Assembly (NCBI GenBank): GCA_041749255.1
Contig: JBGTBR010000067.1
Span: forward strand, 1 to 64,000
DNA length: 64,000 nucleotides
From: JABDLO01 sp041749255
GTDB lineage: Bacteria; Bacteroidota; Bacteroidia; Chitinophagales; Saprospiraceae
Reading direction: 5' to 3'
Each line of letters starts with the position of its first letter. The first letter of the stretch is position 1. The translations under genes were made by a program, and so were the position numbers. The notes under the pieces are model-generated. The model worked only from the letters and a program-made list of their open reading frames with translations. It was not told where the DNA came from and made no database searches. This document shows positions 25,331 to 34,444 of the stretch, in pieces.

Positions 25331-26388
25331 CGGACAGGTTCCAGCCATACAAGCATTGTGCGAAGCACGCCATTGTATTAAAGTCGCTTAATCTAATGTT
25401 TGTATCTTCCATGTCATAAAGTTCATTCACAGACATAATGGCGTTTTTCATTTTCTTTATGTCACTTTAGTTTCCAATTGACATAATACAGTTATATAAA
25501 AATGAAAAACAAAATGTTTTGGCTGGAAATTTGACATGGCGCTGGAAATTTATTCAGCCAGAGGCGGACAGGTTCCAGCCATACAAGCACCGTGCGAAGC
25601 ACGCCATTTTTTTAAAGTTGCTTTTTGAGATGTTTTTAACTATTGATTTTCAAAGCCTGGTATTCTCAAAATGGCGTTTTTCATTTTCTTCATGTCACTT
25701 TCGCTTCCAATAGACATAATCCTGATTCAAGAAAATGAAAACAGAACTTTTTGGCTGGAAATTACCGCCAATGGCGCTGGAAAATTTTTTCCAGCTGATT
25801 AAGCAATGTGCGAAGCACGCCATTGTATTAAAGTCGCTTAATCTAATGTTTGTAACTACCACGTATAAAGTTCGGTTATCAATTTAATGCGTTTTTCATT
25901 TTCTTTATGTCATTTTCACTTCCAATAGACATAATCCTGATTCAAGAAAATGAAAAACATAGCTTTTTTGGCTGGAAAAAATTTTCCAGCGCCACTGAGG
26001 CGAAGCACGCCATTTTTTTAAAGTCGCTTTATGAGATGTTTGTAACTATTGATTTTTAAAGCCTGGTATTATCAAAATGGCGTTTTTCATTTTCTTCATG
26101 TCACTTTCGCTTCCAATTGACATAATCCCAATTCAAGAAAATGAAAAACATGACTTTTTGGCTGGAAATAAATTTCCAGCGCCACTGGGACGAAGCACGC
26201 CATTTTTTAAAGTTGCATAACGCATTGATTGTAATTGTTACTTCATAAAATTTTGCTACCCCAAATGGCGTTTTTCATTATCTTCTTGACACATTCGTTT
26301 CCAGTCGACATAATTCAGCTTGAAGAAAATGAAAAACATTGCTTTTTTGGCTGGAAAAAATTTTCCAGCGCCACTGGGGGCGAAGCAG
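25331..26388. repeat. Tandem array of 190-234 bp structured units
   Basis: The word GCGAAGCACGCCATT, or a near match, begins units at 25360, 25594, 25810, 26000 and 26190, and a truncated one at 26380: spacings 234, 216, 190, 190, 190. Each unit holds three inverted repeats. In the fourth unit these are CGCCATTTT (26008-26016) with AAAATGGCG (26074-26082); a perfect 15-bp pair at 26082-26096 and 26135-26149, enclosing ATGTCA/TGACAT; and GCTGGAAAT/ATTTCCAGC (26161-26169, 26172-26180). Units 1 and 3 are alike, as are 2 and 4, so a dimer was duplicated. Short frames on either strand are not conserved between units. No protein gene overlaps it. Function unknown. Confidence 0.92.
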
Positions 26389-26451
26389 AATTTGACATTG
26401 AAGGAATTCTTTAAGATGTTTCAAAAATCGAATGAATCGCAGGATTTTAAC

Positions 26452-26982
26452 TTAAAAGTTTACAAACAACTTAATCAATTTCGTTAACCCTGCCTGATTT
26501 TCTGCTACACCATTAATAGCAAACCCACCTGAGGATATTTCACCTTCACAAAGGGCATTGGGATCGATGACAAAATCTGTCGTAACTCCACTTCCTGTGG
26601 CACAGTTTCCCGTCAAAGCATAAAAAACCGTATCCGCAGGAATAATACCATCAATTGCGAGAGCCATGGTATCCAAATTGCAAATAACCCCAAAACCTCC
26701 CTGCTTAACTAAATATTTAATTCCAGACTGATCATCACTGGCACGCAGCCTGATCCAGGTCTTTTGGGTAGTAGGAATAGAAATAGTTGATTCATCATCT
26801 GAATAGGAAGATAGTGCTGTACTAATATCCGAATCGGGATCGCCTGTTTCCACCTCAAAATACAAATCAGGGAAAGTATCATCACTCATATTGACCCTGA
26901 TCTGATCATCACTGCAAGGATTGCAAGAAACCACAAGCAATGCCATAATACTGCAAAGAGAAAATAATGTTAGTGCTTTCAT
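26452..26982 (-). CDS. Small lipoprotein, unknown
   Basis: About 176 residues from the Met at 26982, chosen because it begins a proper leader (MKALTLFSLCSIMALLVVSCN) with lipobox VVSC; an earlier in-frame Met adds 21 residues of poor signal character. The mature protein is acidic, with several Cys (NPCSDDQ, GVICN, NCATG, ALCEG), and looks like a secreted beta-rich domain. I do not know the family. It is transcribed towards the tandem array, whose last partial unit ends about 65 bp beyond its stop. Confidence 0.65.
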   Translation of the reverse strand: MKALTLFSLCSIMALLVVSCNPCSDDQIRVNMSDDTFPDLYFEVETGDPDSDISTALSSYSDDESTISIPTTQKTWIRLRASDDQSGIKYLVKQGGFGVICNLDTMALAIDGIIPADTVFYALTGNCATGSGVTTDFVIDPNALCEGEISSGGFAINGVAENQAGLTKLIKLFVNF

Positions 26983-27069
26983 AGGAAAAAAAATTATTGG
27001 GTGAGAAAATGACATCCAATATAAACATAAATATTTAATATTCAATGAAATGACTTACATTCTATATGT

Positions 27070-27519
27070 TTATTCCTCTCCCCGCAGTCGCTTATCCTGT
27101 TTTTGTGCTATTTGCACAATTTTCCACATGGCTCTCACTATTGAAAGAAGCAACAAGTACCCAAAAGTGAAAACGATTAATATCCAACGATACGAACCCG
27201 CTTCGTCCATGGTGAGGCCTGAAATTAACCAGGCTGTACTTCCCCCTATGATACCAAGCGCAACATAAGAAATGATTGAATGCAGCCAATACAGGTTTCT
27301 CTCTTTTGTTGCAATACTGAGTATACAGTTGATCAGGGCATAAAACAGTATAAATGAAGTAAATATAACCCAGGGTGCTCCTTGTTTAATAAGAAATATT
27401 TCGGTGAATGAAGCCAGATAGGAAAATACATTGAATACCAACATTAAAAGATAAATACCTCCTGCCTGCGCAAATGGCGAGATATTTTTGGCATAAATGG
27501 ATTTCTTTTCATCAAACAT
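27070..27519 (-). CDS. Four-helix membrane protein, unknown
   Basis: 149 residues with four clear hydrophobic segments (about 17-38, 47-66, 78-100, 110-132) and a basic C-terminal tail (KIVQIAQKQDKRLRGEE). No catalytic motif is visible and I do not recognise the family. It is followed on the same strand by the lipoprotein gene and preceded by rimO (43-bp gap), so it may be cotranscribed with rimO, but a functional link is not implied. Confidence 0.6.
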   Translation of the reverse strand: MFDEKKSIYAKNISPFAQAGGIYLLMLVFNVFSYLASFTEIFLIKQGAPWVIFTSFILFYALINCILSIATKERNLYWLHSIISYVALGIIGGSTAWLISGLTMDEAGSYRWILIVFTFGYLLLLSIVRAMWKIVQIAQKQDKRLRGEE

Positions 27520-27562
27520 AAGCTATACAATGGTTGATGCCTGAATAAAGTTTTTTATATAA

Positions 27563-28870
27563 TCATAAAACTTCAGCATGAATATCGTATTCGGTGGCGT
27601 CTGTTATCAACACCTGGGCAAAATCACCCTGACGCACATAAAACCGATTAGCCGGAATGAGAACTTCATTATCCACTTCAGGTGAATCGTATTCCGTTCT
27701 TCCTATAAAATAATCGCCTTCCTTCCTGTCAATGATCACTTTATACTGCTTTCCGATCATAGATTGGTTTTTAGTGTAGGAGATATCCTGTTGAACTTCC
27801 ATCAACCGATTTGCTCTTTCTGCTTTTATTGTTTCCGGTACATCATCCTCTAAAAGATATGCACCGGTGTCCTCTTCATGTGAATATTGAAATACCCCTA
27901 CCCTGTCCAATTCCATTTCCCGGACAAAATCGAGCAATAACTCAAAATCTTCTTCACTTTCTCCCGGAAACCCAACCAGAAAAGTAGTTCTGATTCCAAT
28001 ATCAGGTACTCTTTTTCTCGCTTCAATAATTAATTCTCTTTGTTCTTCTCTTGTGATCTGTCTTTTCATAGCGGCTAAAATCCGATCCGAAGCATGCTGC
28101 AAAGGTATGTCCAGATAGTTGCACACTTTTGGTTGATTTCTCATCACATCAAGCACTTCCAATGGAAATTTAGAAGGATAGGCATAATGCAGGCGAATCC
28201 ATTCTATGCCATCTACTCCACTCAATGCATTTAACAGGTCTCCCAATGCCCTCCTCTTATAGATATCGAGTCCGTAATAAGTGAGTTCCTGGGCTATTAA
28301 TATGAGCTCTTTAGTACCTATCGATGCGAGATGTGTGGCTTCTTTTACCAGGTCTTCTATTGATTTGGAGATGTGCTGACCCCGCATAAGGGGAATGGCA
28401 CAAAAAGTACATGTTCGGTTGCATCCCTCTGAAATTTTAAGATAAGCATAGTGAGCGGGAGTGGTAAGAATACGCTCTCCAATCAATTCATGCTTATAAT
28501 TTGCATTGAGTTTAGAAAGTAGACCGGGTAATTCCATGGTTCCAAAAAAAGCATCTACTTCCGGGATTTCTTTTTCGAGATCACTTTTATAACGGTGTGA
28601 AAGACATCCGGTCACGTACAGTTTTTCAATCTCCCCTCTGCTTTTTAAATCGGCATAGGTAAGGATTGTATTGATGGATTCTTCTTTTGCCAACTCGATA
28701 AATCCACAGGTATTAACAATGACAATATTAGCATCCTCATTGCTGTCATGCTCTACATCGTAGTTATTGGCTTTTAATTGTGTTATGATGTTTTCGGAAT
28801 CAACCAGATTTTTGGAACATCCCAATGTAATGACGTTTACTTTATTTTTCTTAAGCGTTCTTGTCTTCAT
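27563..28870 (-). CDS. rimO: Ribosomal protein S12 methylthiotransferase
   Basis: A 435-residue radical-SAM enzyme that adds a methylthio group to the conserved Asp of ribosomal protein S12. It has the N-terminal cluster cysteines Cys18 (LGCSKNLVDSE), Cys55 and Cys89, the radical-SAM motif C150-x3-C154-x2-C157, and a C-terminal TRAM domain (about 370-433). The sequence LGCSKNLVDSE and the length separate RimO from the tRNA-modifying MiaB. All catalytic residues are present. Confidence 0.94.
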   Translation of the reverse strand: MKTRTLKKNKVNVITLGCSKNLVDSENIITQLKANNYDVEHDSNEDANIVIVNTCGFIELAKEESINTILTYADLKSRGEIEKLYVTGCLSHRYKSDLEKEIPEVDAFFGTMELPGLLSKLNANYKHELIGERILTTPAHYAYLKISEGCNRTCTFCAIPLMRGQHISKSIEDLVKEATHLASIGTKELILIAQELTYYGLDIYKRRALGDLLNALSGVDGIEWIRLHYAYPSKFPLEVLDVMRNQPKVCNYLDIPLQHASDRILAAMKRQITREEQRELIIEARKRVPDIGIRTTFLVGFPGESEEDFELLLDFVREMELDRVGVFQYSHEEDTGAYLLEDDVPETIKAERANRLMEVQQDISYTKNQSMIGKQYKVIIDRKEGDYFIGRTEYDSPEVDNEVLIPANRFYVRQGDFAQVLITDATEYDIHAEVL

Positions 28871-29007
28871 TCATATTAATTTACTCAATTATGATCTTTC
28901 ATTTATATAGCGTAATGGAATGGGAACATAATTGAAGTGCAAAACTACTACATGTAAAGCAACAATTCTGCATATTGTTTCTCGTTACTATTGTGAATAC
29001 AATTTTT

Positions 29008-29664
29008 ATGAAATTTTTACAGCTCCTTTTTATTCTTTCTTTTTCAATTGCAGCTCATGCTCAGTATGGGGTTCTGGTCAAATGGAATCAGAATAATTAT
29101 AACGAATTGCTAAATAGGATAGAATTAGGTGATCAAAATTTATTTACCCCTTCCTACGAAATCGGCGTTGATTACTGGTTTCGGTTAAAAAATTACAGGA
29201 TGGAATTCTATCCTGAACTTTCTTTTGAAAAGGCCTCTGCCACTCGAATTATGGAAACCGGTGAAGATCTTTCGTTTCATTCCTTTCGATTTTATTTTCG
29301 CACTCATTTTTATGTATTTAATTTTTATGAGGATTGTGACTGTCCCACCTTCTCCAAGCAGGGAAATCCATTTACCCGCGGTTTTCACCTGATACTTGCA
29401 CCAGGCGCCGGGTTGTATTCTTTTGGATCTGACAACCGTGAAGATCATACTGGTCTATCTGCTATCCTTGCCGGTGGTGCAGGCTGGGATGCGGGTATAA
29501 CGGATGTGATCACCCTTACCCCATTTATACTTTATAGAAGAACGTTCCCTATGAAATGGGAGCCTTTTACAAATGATCAGGAAGGATTCAATTCATCATC
29601 AATCATGGCGGGATTAAGGCTGGGATTCCGGTTTGATTATAAAGGAACCCGAAAATATCGCTAA
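29008..29664 (+). CDS. Outer-membrane beta-barrel-like hypothetical
   Basis: 218 residues from the ATG at 29008, which opens a good signal peptide (MKFLQLLFILSFSIAAHAQ); an upstream in-frame Met at 28975 adds 11 residues. The mature chain alternates strands and turns (for example YEIGVDYWFRLKNYRMEFYPELSFE) and ends GLRLGFRFDYKG-type, as in small outer-membrane proteins. CDCP near the middle may form a disulfide. No family recognised; single gene. Confidence 0.6.
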   Translation: MKFLQLLFILSFSIAAHAQYGVLVKWNQNNYNELLNRIELGDQNLFTPSYEIGVDYWFRLKNYRMEFYPELSFEKASATRIMETGEDLSFHSFRFYFRTHFYVFNFYEDCDCPTFSKQGNPFTRGFHLILAPGAGLYSFGSDNREDHTGLSAILAGGAGWDAGITDVITLTPFILYRRTFPMKWEPFTNDQEGFNSSSIMAGLRLGFRFDYKGTRKYR

Positions 29665-29731
29665 ATAAATAGGTATTAAAAATCGATTTACACTTAAGAG
29701 GTTTGCTTCAAATGATTATAGCTGCAAACCA

Positions 29732-29760
29732 TTGTAATTAAGGTTCAACGCCTTATCTTG
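29732..29760 (+). promoter_or_regulatory. Predicted rocD promoter
   Basis: TTG at 29732-29734, 19-bp spacer, then TATCTTG at 29754-29760, a one-base-short form of TAnnTTTG, 20 bases before the ATG at 29781. Confidence 0.45.
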
Positions 29761-29780
29761 CGCCAAAATTATAAAAAGAT

Positions 29781-31058
29781 ATGACAACAAAGCCAAATAC
29801 CCTTTCATCTGCCGATTTGATTCAAATGGAAGACAAATACGGAGCACACAATTATCACCCACTTCCTGTGGTACTTGCTTCAGGAGAAGGGGTATATTTG
29901 TACGACACAGAAGGCAAGAAATACTATGATTTTCTATCTGCTTATTCTGCCGTTAATCAAGGGCATTGTCATCCCAGAATCATAGGAGCACTTAAAAGCC
30001 AGGCCGAAAAACTCACCCTGACCTCAAGGGCATTTTACAATGATAAGTTGGGAATTTATGAAGAGTATATCACCCGGTATTTTGGTTATGACAAGGTGCT
30101 TCCTGTCAACACCGGGGTAGAAGCTGTAGAAGCGGCGCTTAAATTATGTCGCAAATGGGGCTATCAGAAAAAAGGAATTACCGAACCTAACGCAAAGATC
30201 ATTTTCGCAAGCGGCAATTTTCACGGCAGAACAATGGCGGTTATTTCTGCCTCTACAGATCCAGCAGCTACAAAAGAATTTGGGCCATACATGCCTGGTT
30301 ATATCATTATACCTTACAATGACATCGAAGCATTGGAAACTGCTTTGCAGGATGAAAATGTTGCTGGATTTATTGTAGAACCTATTCAGGGCGAAGCCGG
30401 TGTCATTGTACCTGATGAAAAATACTTGATTACGGTTAGGGAATTGTGCAAAAAATACAATGTTTTATTTATCGCTGATGAAGTGCAAACCGGAATCGCC
30501 AGAACTGGTAAACTCCTCGCGACATGCGGTAATTGCCTCTGCACTTCAGGATGCGAAAACCGCTATGAAACCAGGGCGGACATACTGATTTTAGGTAAAG
30601 CTCTATCGGGAGGTGTATTTCCCGTTTCAGCGGTTTTGGCCGACGACGATATTATGTTGTGCATAAAACCGGGAGAACATGGATCTACCTTTGGGGGCAA
30701 TCCTCTCGGGTGCGTTGTAGCTATGGAAGCTTTAGAAGTGGTCAAAGACGAAAAACTCGCATTAAATGCCAATAAATTGGGGAAAATTTTCCGCAAACGA
30801 ATGCAAACTCTGGCAGATAAAAGCGATCTCGTCACATTGGTACGCGGTAAAGGCTTACTCAATGCCATAGTCATCAACGACTCTGAAAAAAGCCAAACCG
30901 CTTGGAATATATGTCTGGCACTCCGAGATAATGGCCTTCTTGCAAAACCTACGCATGGCAATATCATTCGTTTTGCACCCCCACTTGTCATGACAGAAGA
31001 ACAACTTCACGAATGCTGTGATATTATTGAGAAAACCATTTTGCAATTTGACAGGTAA
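29781..31058 (+). CDS. rocD: Ornithine--oxo-acid aminotransferase
   Basis: A 425-residue class III PLP aminotransferase converting ornithine and 2-oxoglutarate to glutamate semialdehyde and glutamate. PLP-site residues are in ADEVQTG (Asp233) and LGKALSGG (Lys273), with SAYSAVNQGHCHP near the N-terminus typical of ornithine aminotransferases. An insertion between the PLP Asp and Lys carries four cysteines (Cys249, 252, 254, 258; C-x2-C-x-C-x3-C), not usual in the family and possibly metal-binding. Single gene with its own promoter. Confidence 0.92.
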   Translation: MTTKPNTLSSADLIQMEDKYGAHNYHPLPVVLASGEGVYLYDTEGKKYYDFLSAYSAVNQGHCHPRIIGALKSQAEKLTLTSRAFYNDKLGIYEEYITRYFGYDKVLPVNTGVEAVEAALKLCRKWGYQKKGITEPNAKIIFASGNFHGRTMAVISASTDPAATKEFGPYMPGYIIIPYNDIEALETALQDENVAGFIVEPIQGEAGVIVPDEKYLITVRELCKKYNVLFIADEVQTGIARTGKLLATCGNCLCTSGCENRYETRADILILGKALSGGVFPVSAVLADDDIMLCIKPGEHGSTFGGNPLGCVVAMEALEVVKDEKLALNANKLGKIFRKRMQTLADKSDLVTLVRGKGLLNAIVINDSEKSQTAWNICLALRDNGLLAKPTHGNIIRFAPPLVMTEEQLHECCDIIEKTILQFDR

Positions 31059-31241
31059 AAAGTGATTTCTTACTTTATAAAATGTTAGAGATTTCTTTTC
31101 TGTTCTGATTCAGCTTTTCATACCAAATGAAGTAAAATTGCTCATTGTGATTATAGTGTTGATGTCATTCATTTTTATATGATCACGACACATACTCAAT
31201 AGTAGATTTTGGGTAAATCCCATTGTAAGTGATGGCAAATA

Positions 31242-31282
31242 TTACACTTTATTATAATTTATTCACTAATTTTACACTTTAT
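31242..31282 (+). promoter_or_regulatory. Direct repeat TTACACTTTAT, 30 bp apart
   Basis: TTACACTTTAT occurs at 31242-31252 and again at 31272-31282, about three helical turns apart, 46-86 bases before the TPR-protein start. TGTAA at 31225-31229 makes an imperfect inverted match to the first. This could be a pair of activator sites or tandem promoter elements. Confidence 0.35.
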
Positions 31283-31327
31283 AGGAAATTCTATTTTTAG
31301 AATGAACGTTTGACTTATATATAAAAA

Positions 31328-34300
31328 ATGCCCATGAAGTTCGCATCCATCTTTACCAGCCTTATTTTATTGTATACGATTGCCGGAGCACAAGAGACGG
31401 GCATTTTTACAGATCGTGAAGCTACGTATAAAAGAGGAAAGGAATTATTTGACAAGCATTTGTTTGGGCCTGCTTCTATGGAATTGAAAAAGTATCTCAG
31501 TCAGCCCCTGGATGTGTCCCATTCAGCTTCCGGAGCTTTAAGGTTGGAAGCAGAACAAAAAGTGAAATTATCAGCCCTGTATCTTAATATTCCTCAGGGA
31601 GAGAAAGAGTTGGTTGATTTTGTCTATCGATACTCTCCCGATCCCGTGATAGACGAACCCAGCCTGGCCCTGGGTAGCTTTTACTACAATAACAAGCAAT
31701 ACACCAAAAGCGTATATTTTTACGACAAAATCCATATACCCGATTTGGAAGAGGACAAAAGAGCGGAAAGCAACTTCAAAAAAGGATATGGTTATTTTGT
31801 CAATCGCTCATTTGATGAAGCAGCGGTACATTTCAGGGATGCCTCCCAATTTCAGGGTGCGTATTACTACCCTACCAATTATTATCTGGGTATGTGCAAT
31901 TATTTCGCCGGAGACACGAGAAATGCTGTGAGGAATTTTGAAAAGGTGAGTAAATCTCCCACTTTCGGGCCTCTGGTTCCGTATTATATTACACAGATAT
32001 ACTTTGCTGAGGAGCAATACGATGAACTCATTGAATACGGAGAGAGAATCATTACCTTACCTGCAACTCAAAATATAAAAGAAATCAGACTCTTGCTGGG
32101 TCAAACCTACTTTAAAAGGGGATTGTATTCACAGGCATTACCCCATTTAGCCTTTTATGAAGCCAATACACCCCGGTTAACTCAAGAAGAATTTTATCAA
32201 CTGGCATTTACCCAATATAAACTGGGCATGTACCAAACAGCCGTGAAAACCTTTATGGAAATCGCTCTTTTGGAATCAAAACTGGGACAATTGGTTAATT
32301 ACTATATGGCTGATAGTTATGTCCATTTGGGAGATCTTGCTTCTGCCCGGTCAGCATTCCGAAAAGTATCGGGTATGGATTATGAAAAAAGTATGCAGGC
32401 AGAAGCTGTATTTAATTACGGAAAACTCTCTGCACAACTCAATTTTGACAGAGAGGCGATCAACACATTGGTGAAAATTGATAAAAATTCGCCGTTTTTT
32501 ACAGAAGCGCGTAAGATCATCAATGAGATCCTTCTTTACTCTGCTGATTATTCCAACAGTATTTCTATCATGGAATCCCTTTCGGATTGGTCTGATGATT
32601 TACAAGCAACATATCAGATCATCGCCTACAAAAAAGCTGTTCAACTGATAAGGGAACAAAATTACAGGGATGCCAGAGCACACCTCGATAAAAGCAATCG
32701 GTATATCGTCAATGGCCATTTGCATCGCAATGGACTGTATTGGAGGGGTTACATGCTTGGTCGTGAAGGTCAGCACAGGAATAGTATTACAGCTCTTGAC
32801 CAGTATCTGGAAGCCATGCGAGGTCAAAATCATGTGGATGATGAAGCATCCACTATGACTGCACATTATTTCCAGGCGTATAATTATTTAAAGCTCAACG
32901 ATTTTAACAGAGCAGCACAACATTTTAAAAACACAATTACCTCCATTAACAATAACAGGCAACAAATAAGTAACACCGAAATTACCGATAGATTGTACCC
33001 GGATGCTGTTGTCAGAGCCGGTGATTGCCTTTTCAGACTCAATAAATATGAAGAAGCGTATACTTTTTATGATAATGCAGTCAAAAATAAATTAGGAAAT
33101 TATGACTATGCACAGTATCAGAAAGCCTTAATTCTAGGGTTGACTAACAGGCCATATGATAAAATCAATGTCCTGGAGGATCTGATAAGAACACAGCCCC
33201 GTTCTGATCTGGCAGATGACGCACTTTTCCAATTGGGAGAAACTTATTTGACCACGGGAAACTTAAACCCCGCAAGCCAGGCATTTTCTACTCTTGTGAG
33301 TCAATATAAAGGTCGAAGTCCACTGATAAATGCTTCTCTGCTCAAGCTGGGGTTAATCACCTTCAATCTGGGCGATAGTCGGAAAGCTCTTGGCTATTAT
33401 AAAGATGTATTTAACAATCAATCCAACGCCAAGGAATCACAAGAAGCACTCACAGCAATCGAGGAAATTTACATCCGGGATATAGGAGATTCCGACGCCT
33501 ATTTCAAGTTTGTACAATCCATTCCAGGATATCAGCTGACTGATTTTAAAAGAGACAGTCTCAATTACCAGATCGCCAGATCGCGATATGATCAAGGCGA
33601 CTATGATCGTGCTATTGAACTGTTTTCTGACTATCTCACTAAAAACCCCAATGGAATATATAAGTTGGAGGCCTATTATTACAGAGCGGAATCCAGGTCC
33701 ATAACAAGAAAGTTTAGCGATGCACTTAAGGATTACAATTATTTGATTGTTATGGGTTTTAATCCATATTACCATAATAGTCTTAGAAAAGCCGGTATCA
33801 TCGCTTATAATTACGAACAGGATTTTTCAAGGGCATACCAATATTTTAGCGCTTTATCAGAAGCTCCGGTTCCTAAAGATCAGCTTTTTGAAGCCAATAT
33901 TGGAGCTATGAGGTCTGCATTTCGGTTGAGTGATCATGAAGGGGTGATTAAATTTGCTCCGAAGGTTATTGTCGATGATCTTACCACAGAGTCAGAAATT
34001 GAATCTGCCTATTATTACCTGGGAAAGTCTTATTTTAATACGGGTTCATTCGCAAATGCTATGGAAGTATTTAAAAAAATAGAAAATGTAAACAGCAATC
34101 AAGCTGCGGAAGCCACTTATCTTATGGCACTCATTCATATGAGACAAGGAAGAACAAACGAAGCGGAGCAAACCATCGAGATGATCACTGAAATGAAATC
34201 CAATTACCCACAATGGGTGGCCAGATCCATTATCCTTTACGGAGAAATTTACCTTTCAAAAAATGATGTTTTTAATGCCCGGGCTGCTCTTGAAGCCGTC

Positions 34301-34444
34301 ATTGAAAATTTTAGCGACAATGAGGGAATTGTAAGAGATGCACAAAATATACTAGCAAAAGTGGAGGCTAAAGAACAGGAACTTAACAGGATAAAAACCC
34401 CTGATAATGAATTTATGCAAAGAGATACAACCGGAAGAAATTAA
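31328..34444 (+). CDS. Large exported TPR-repeat protein
   Basis: 1038 residues: signal peptide ending in AGAQ (about 22; the start may be Met3), then tetratricopeptide-type helical repeats over almost the full length, many with the YYLG/ALxxFxKI pattern of outer-membrane-associated TPR proteins (YbgF/Tol-Pal type). No enzyme domain. Such proteins act as periplasmic scaffolds. The next gene starts directly after the stop codon with no gap, and encodes an outer-membrane barrel, so the two probably form a complex. The partner and process are not known. Confidence 0.85.
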   Translation: MPMKFASIFTSLILLYTIAGAQETGIFTDREATYKRGKELFDKHLFGPASMELKKYLSQPLDVSHSASGALRLEAEQKVKLSALYLNIPQGEKELVDFVYRYSPDPVIDEPSLALGSFYYNNKQYTKSVYFYDKIHIPDLEEDKRAESNFKKGYGYFVNRSFDEAAVHFRDASQFQGAYYYPTNYYLGMCNYFAGDTRNAVRNFEKVSKSPTFGPLVPYYITQIYFAEEQYDELIEYGERIITLPATQNIKEIRLLLGQTYFKRGLYSQALPHLAFYEANTPRLTQEEFYQLAFTQYKLGMYQTAVKTFMEIALLESKLGQLVNYYMADSYVHLGDLASARSAFRKVSGMDYEKSMQAEAVFNYGKLSAQLNFDREAINTLVKIDKNSPFFTEARKIINEILLYSADYSNSISIMESLSDWSDDLQATYQIIAYKKAVQLIREQNYRDARAHLDKSNRYIVNGHLHRNGLYWRGYMLGREGQHRNSITALDQYLEAMRGQNHVDDEASTMTAHYFQAYNYLKLNDFNRAAQHFKNTITSINNNRQQISNTEITDRLYPDAVVRAGDCLFRLNKYEEAYTFYDNAVKNKLGNYDYAQYQKALILGLTNRPYDKINVLEDLIRTQPRSDLADDALFQLGETYLTTGNLNPASQAFSTLVSQYKGRSPLINASLLKLGLITFNLGDSRKALGYYKDVFNNQSNAKESQEALTAIEEIYIRDIGDSDAYFKFVQSIPGYQLTDFKRDSLNYQIARSRYDQGDYDRAIELFSDYLTKNPNGIYKLEAYYYRAESRSITRKFSDALKDYNYLIVMGFNPYYHNSLRKAGIIAYNYEQDFSRAYQYFSALSEAPVPKDQLFEANIGAMRSAFRLSDHEGVIKFAPKVIVDDLTTESEIESAYYYLGKSYFNTGSFANAMEVFKKIENVNSNQAAEATYLMALIHMRQGRTNEAEQTIEMITEMKSNYPQWVARSIILYGEIYLSKNDVFNARAALEAVIENFSDNEGIVRDAQNILAKVEAKEQELNRIKTPDNEFMQRDTTGRN

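Noticed and set aside
25212..25713. Short frames on both strands inside the 190-bp array, some starting at a conserved AAGAAAATG
   Set aside because: Lengths and reading phase differ between units, so the peptide is not conserved; the inverted repeats are.
25331..26388. CRISPR array
   Set aside because: Units are 190 bp or longer, with variation throughout and no unique spacers; no cas genes in the window.
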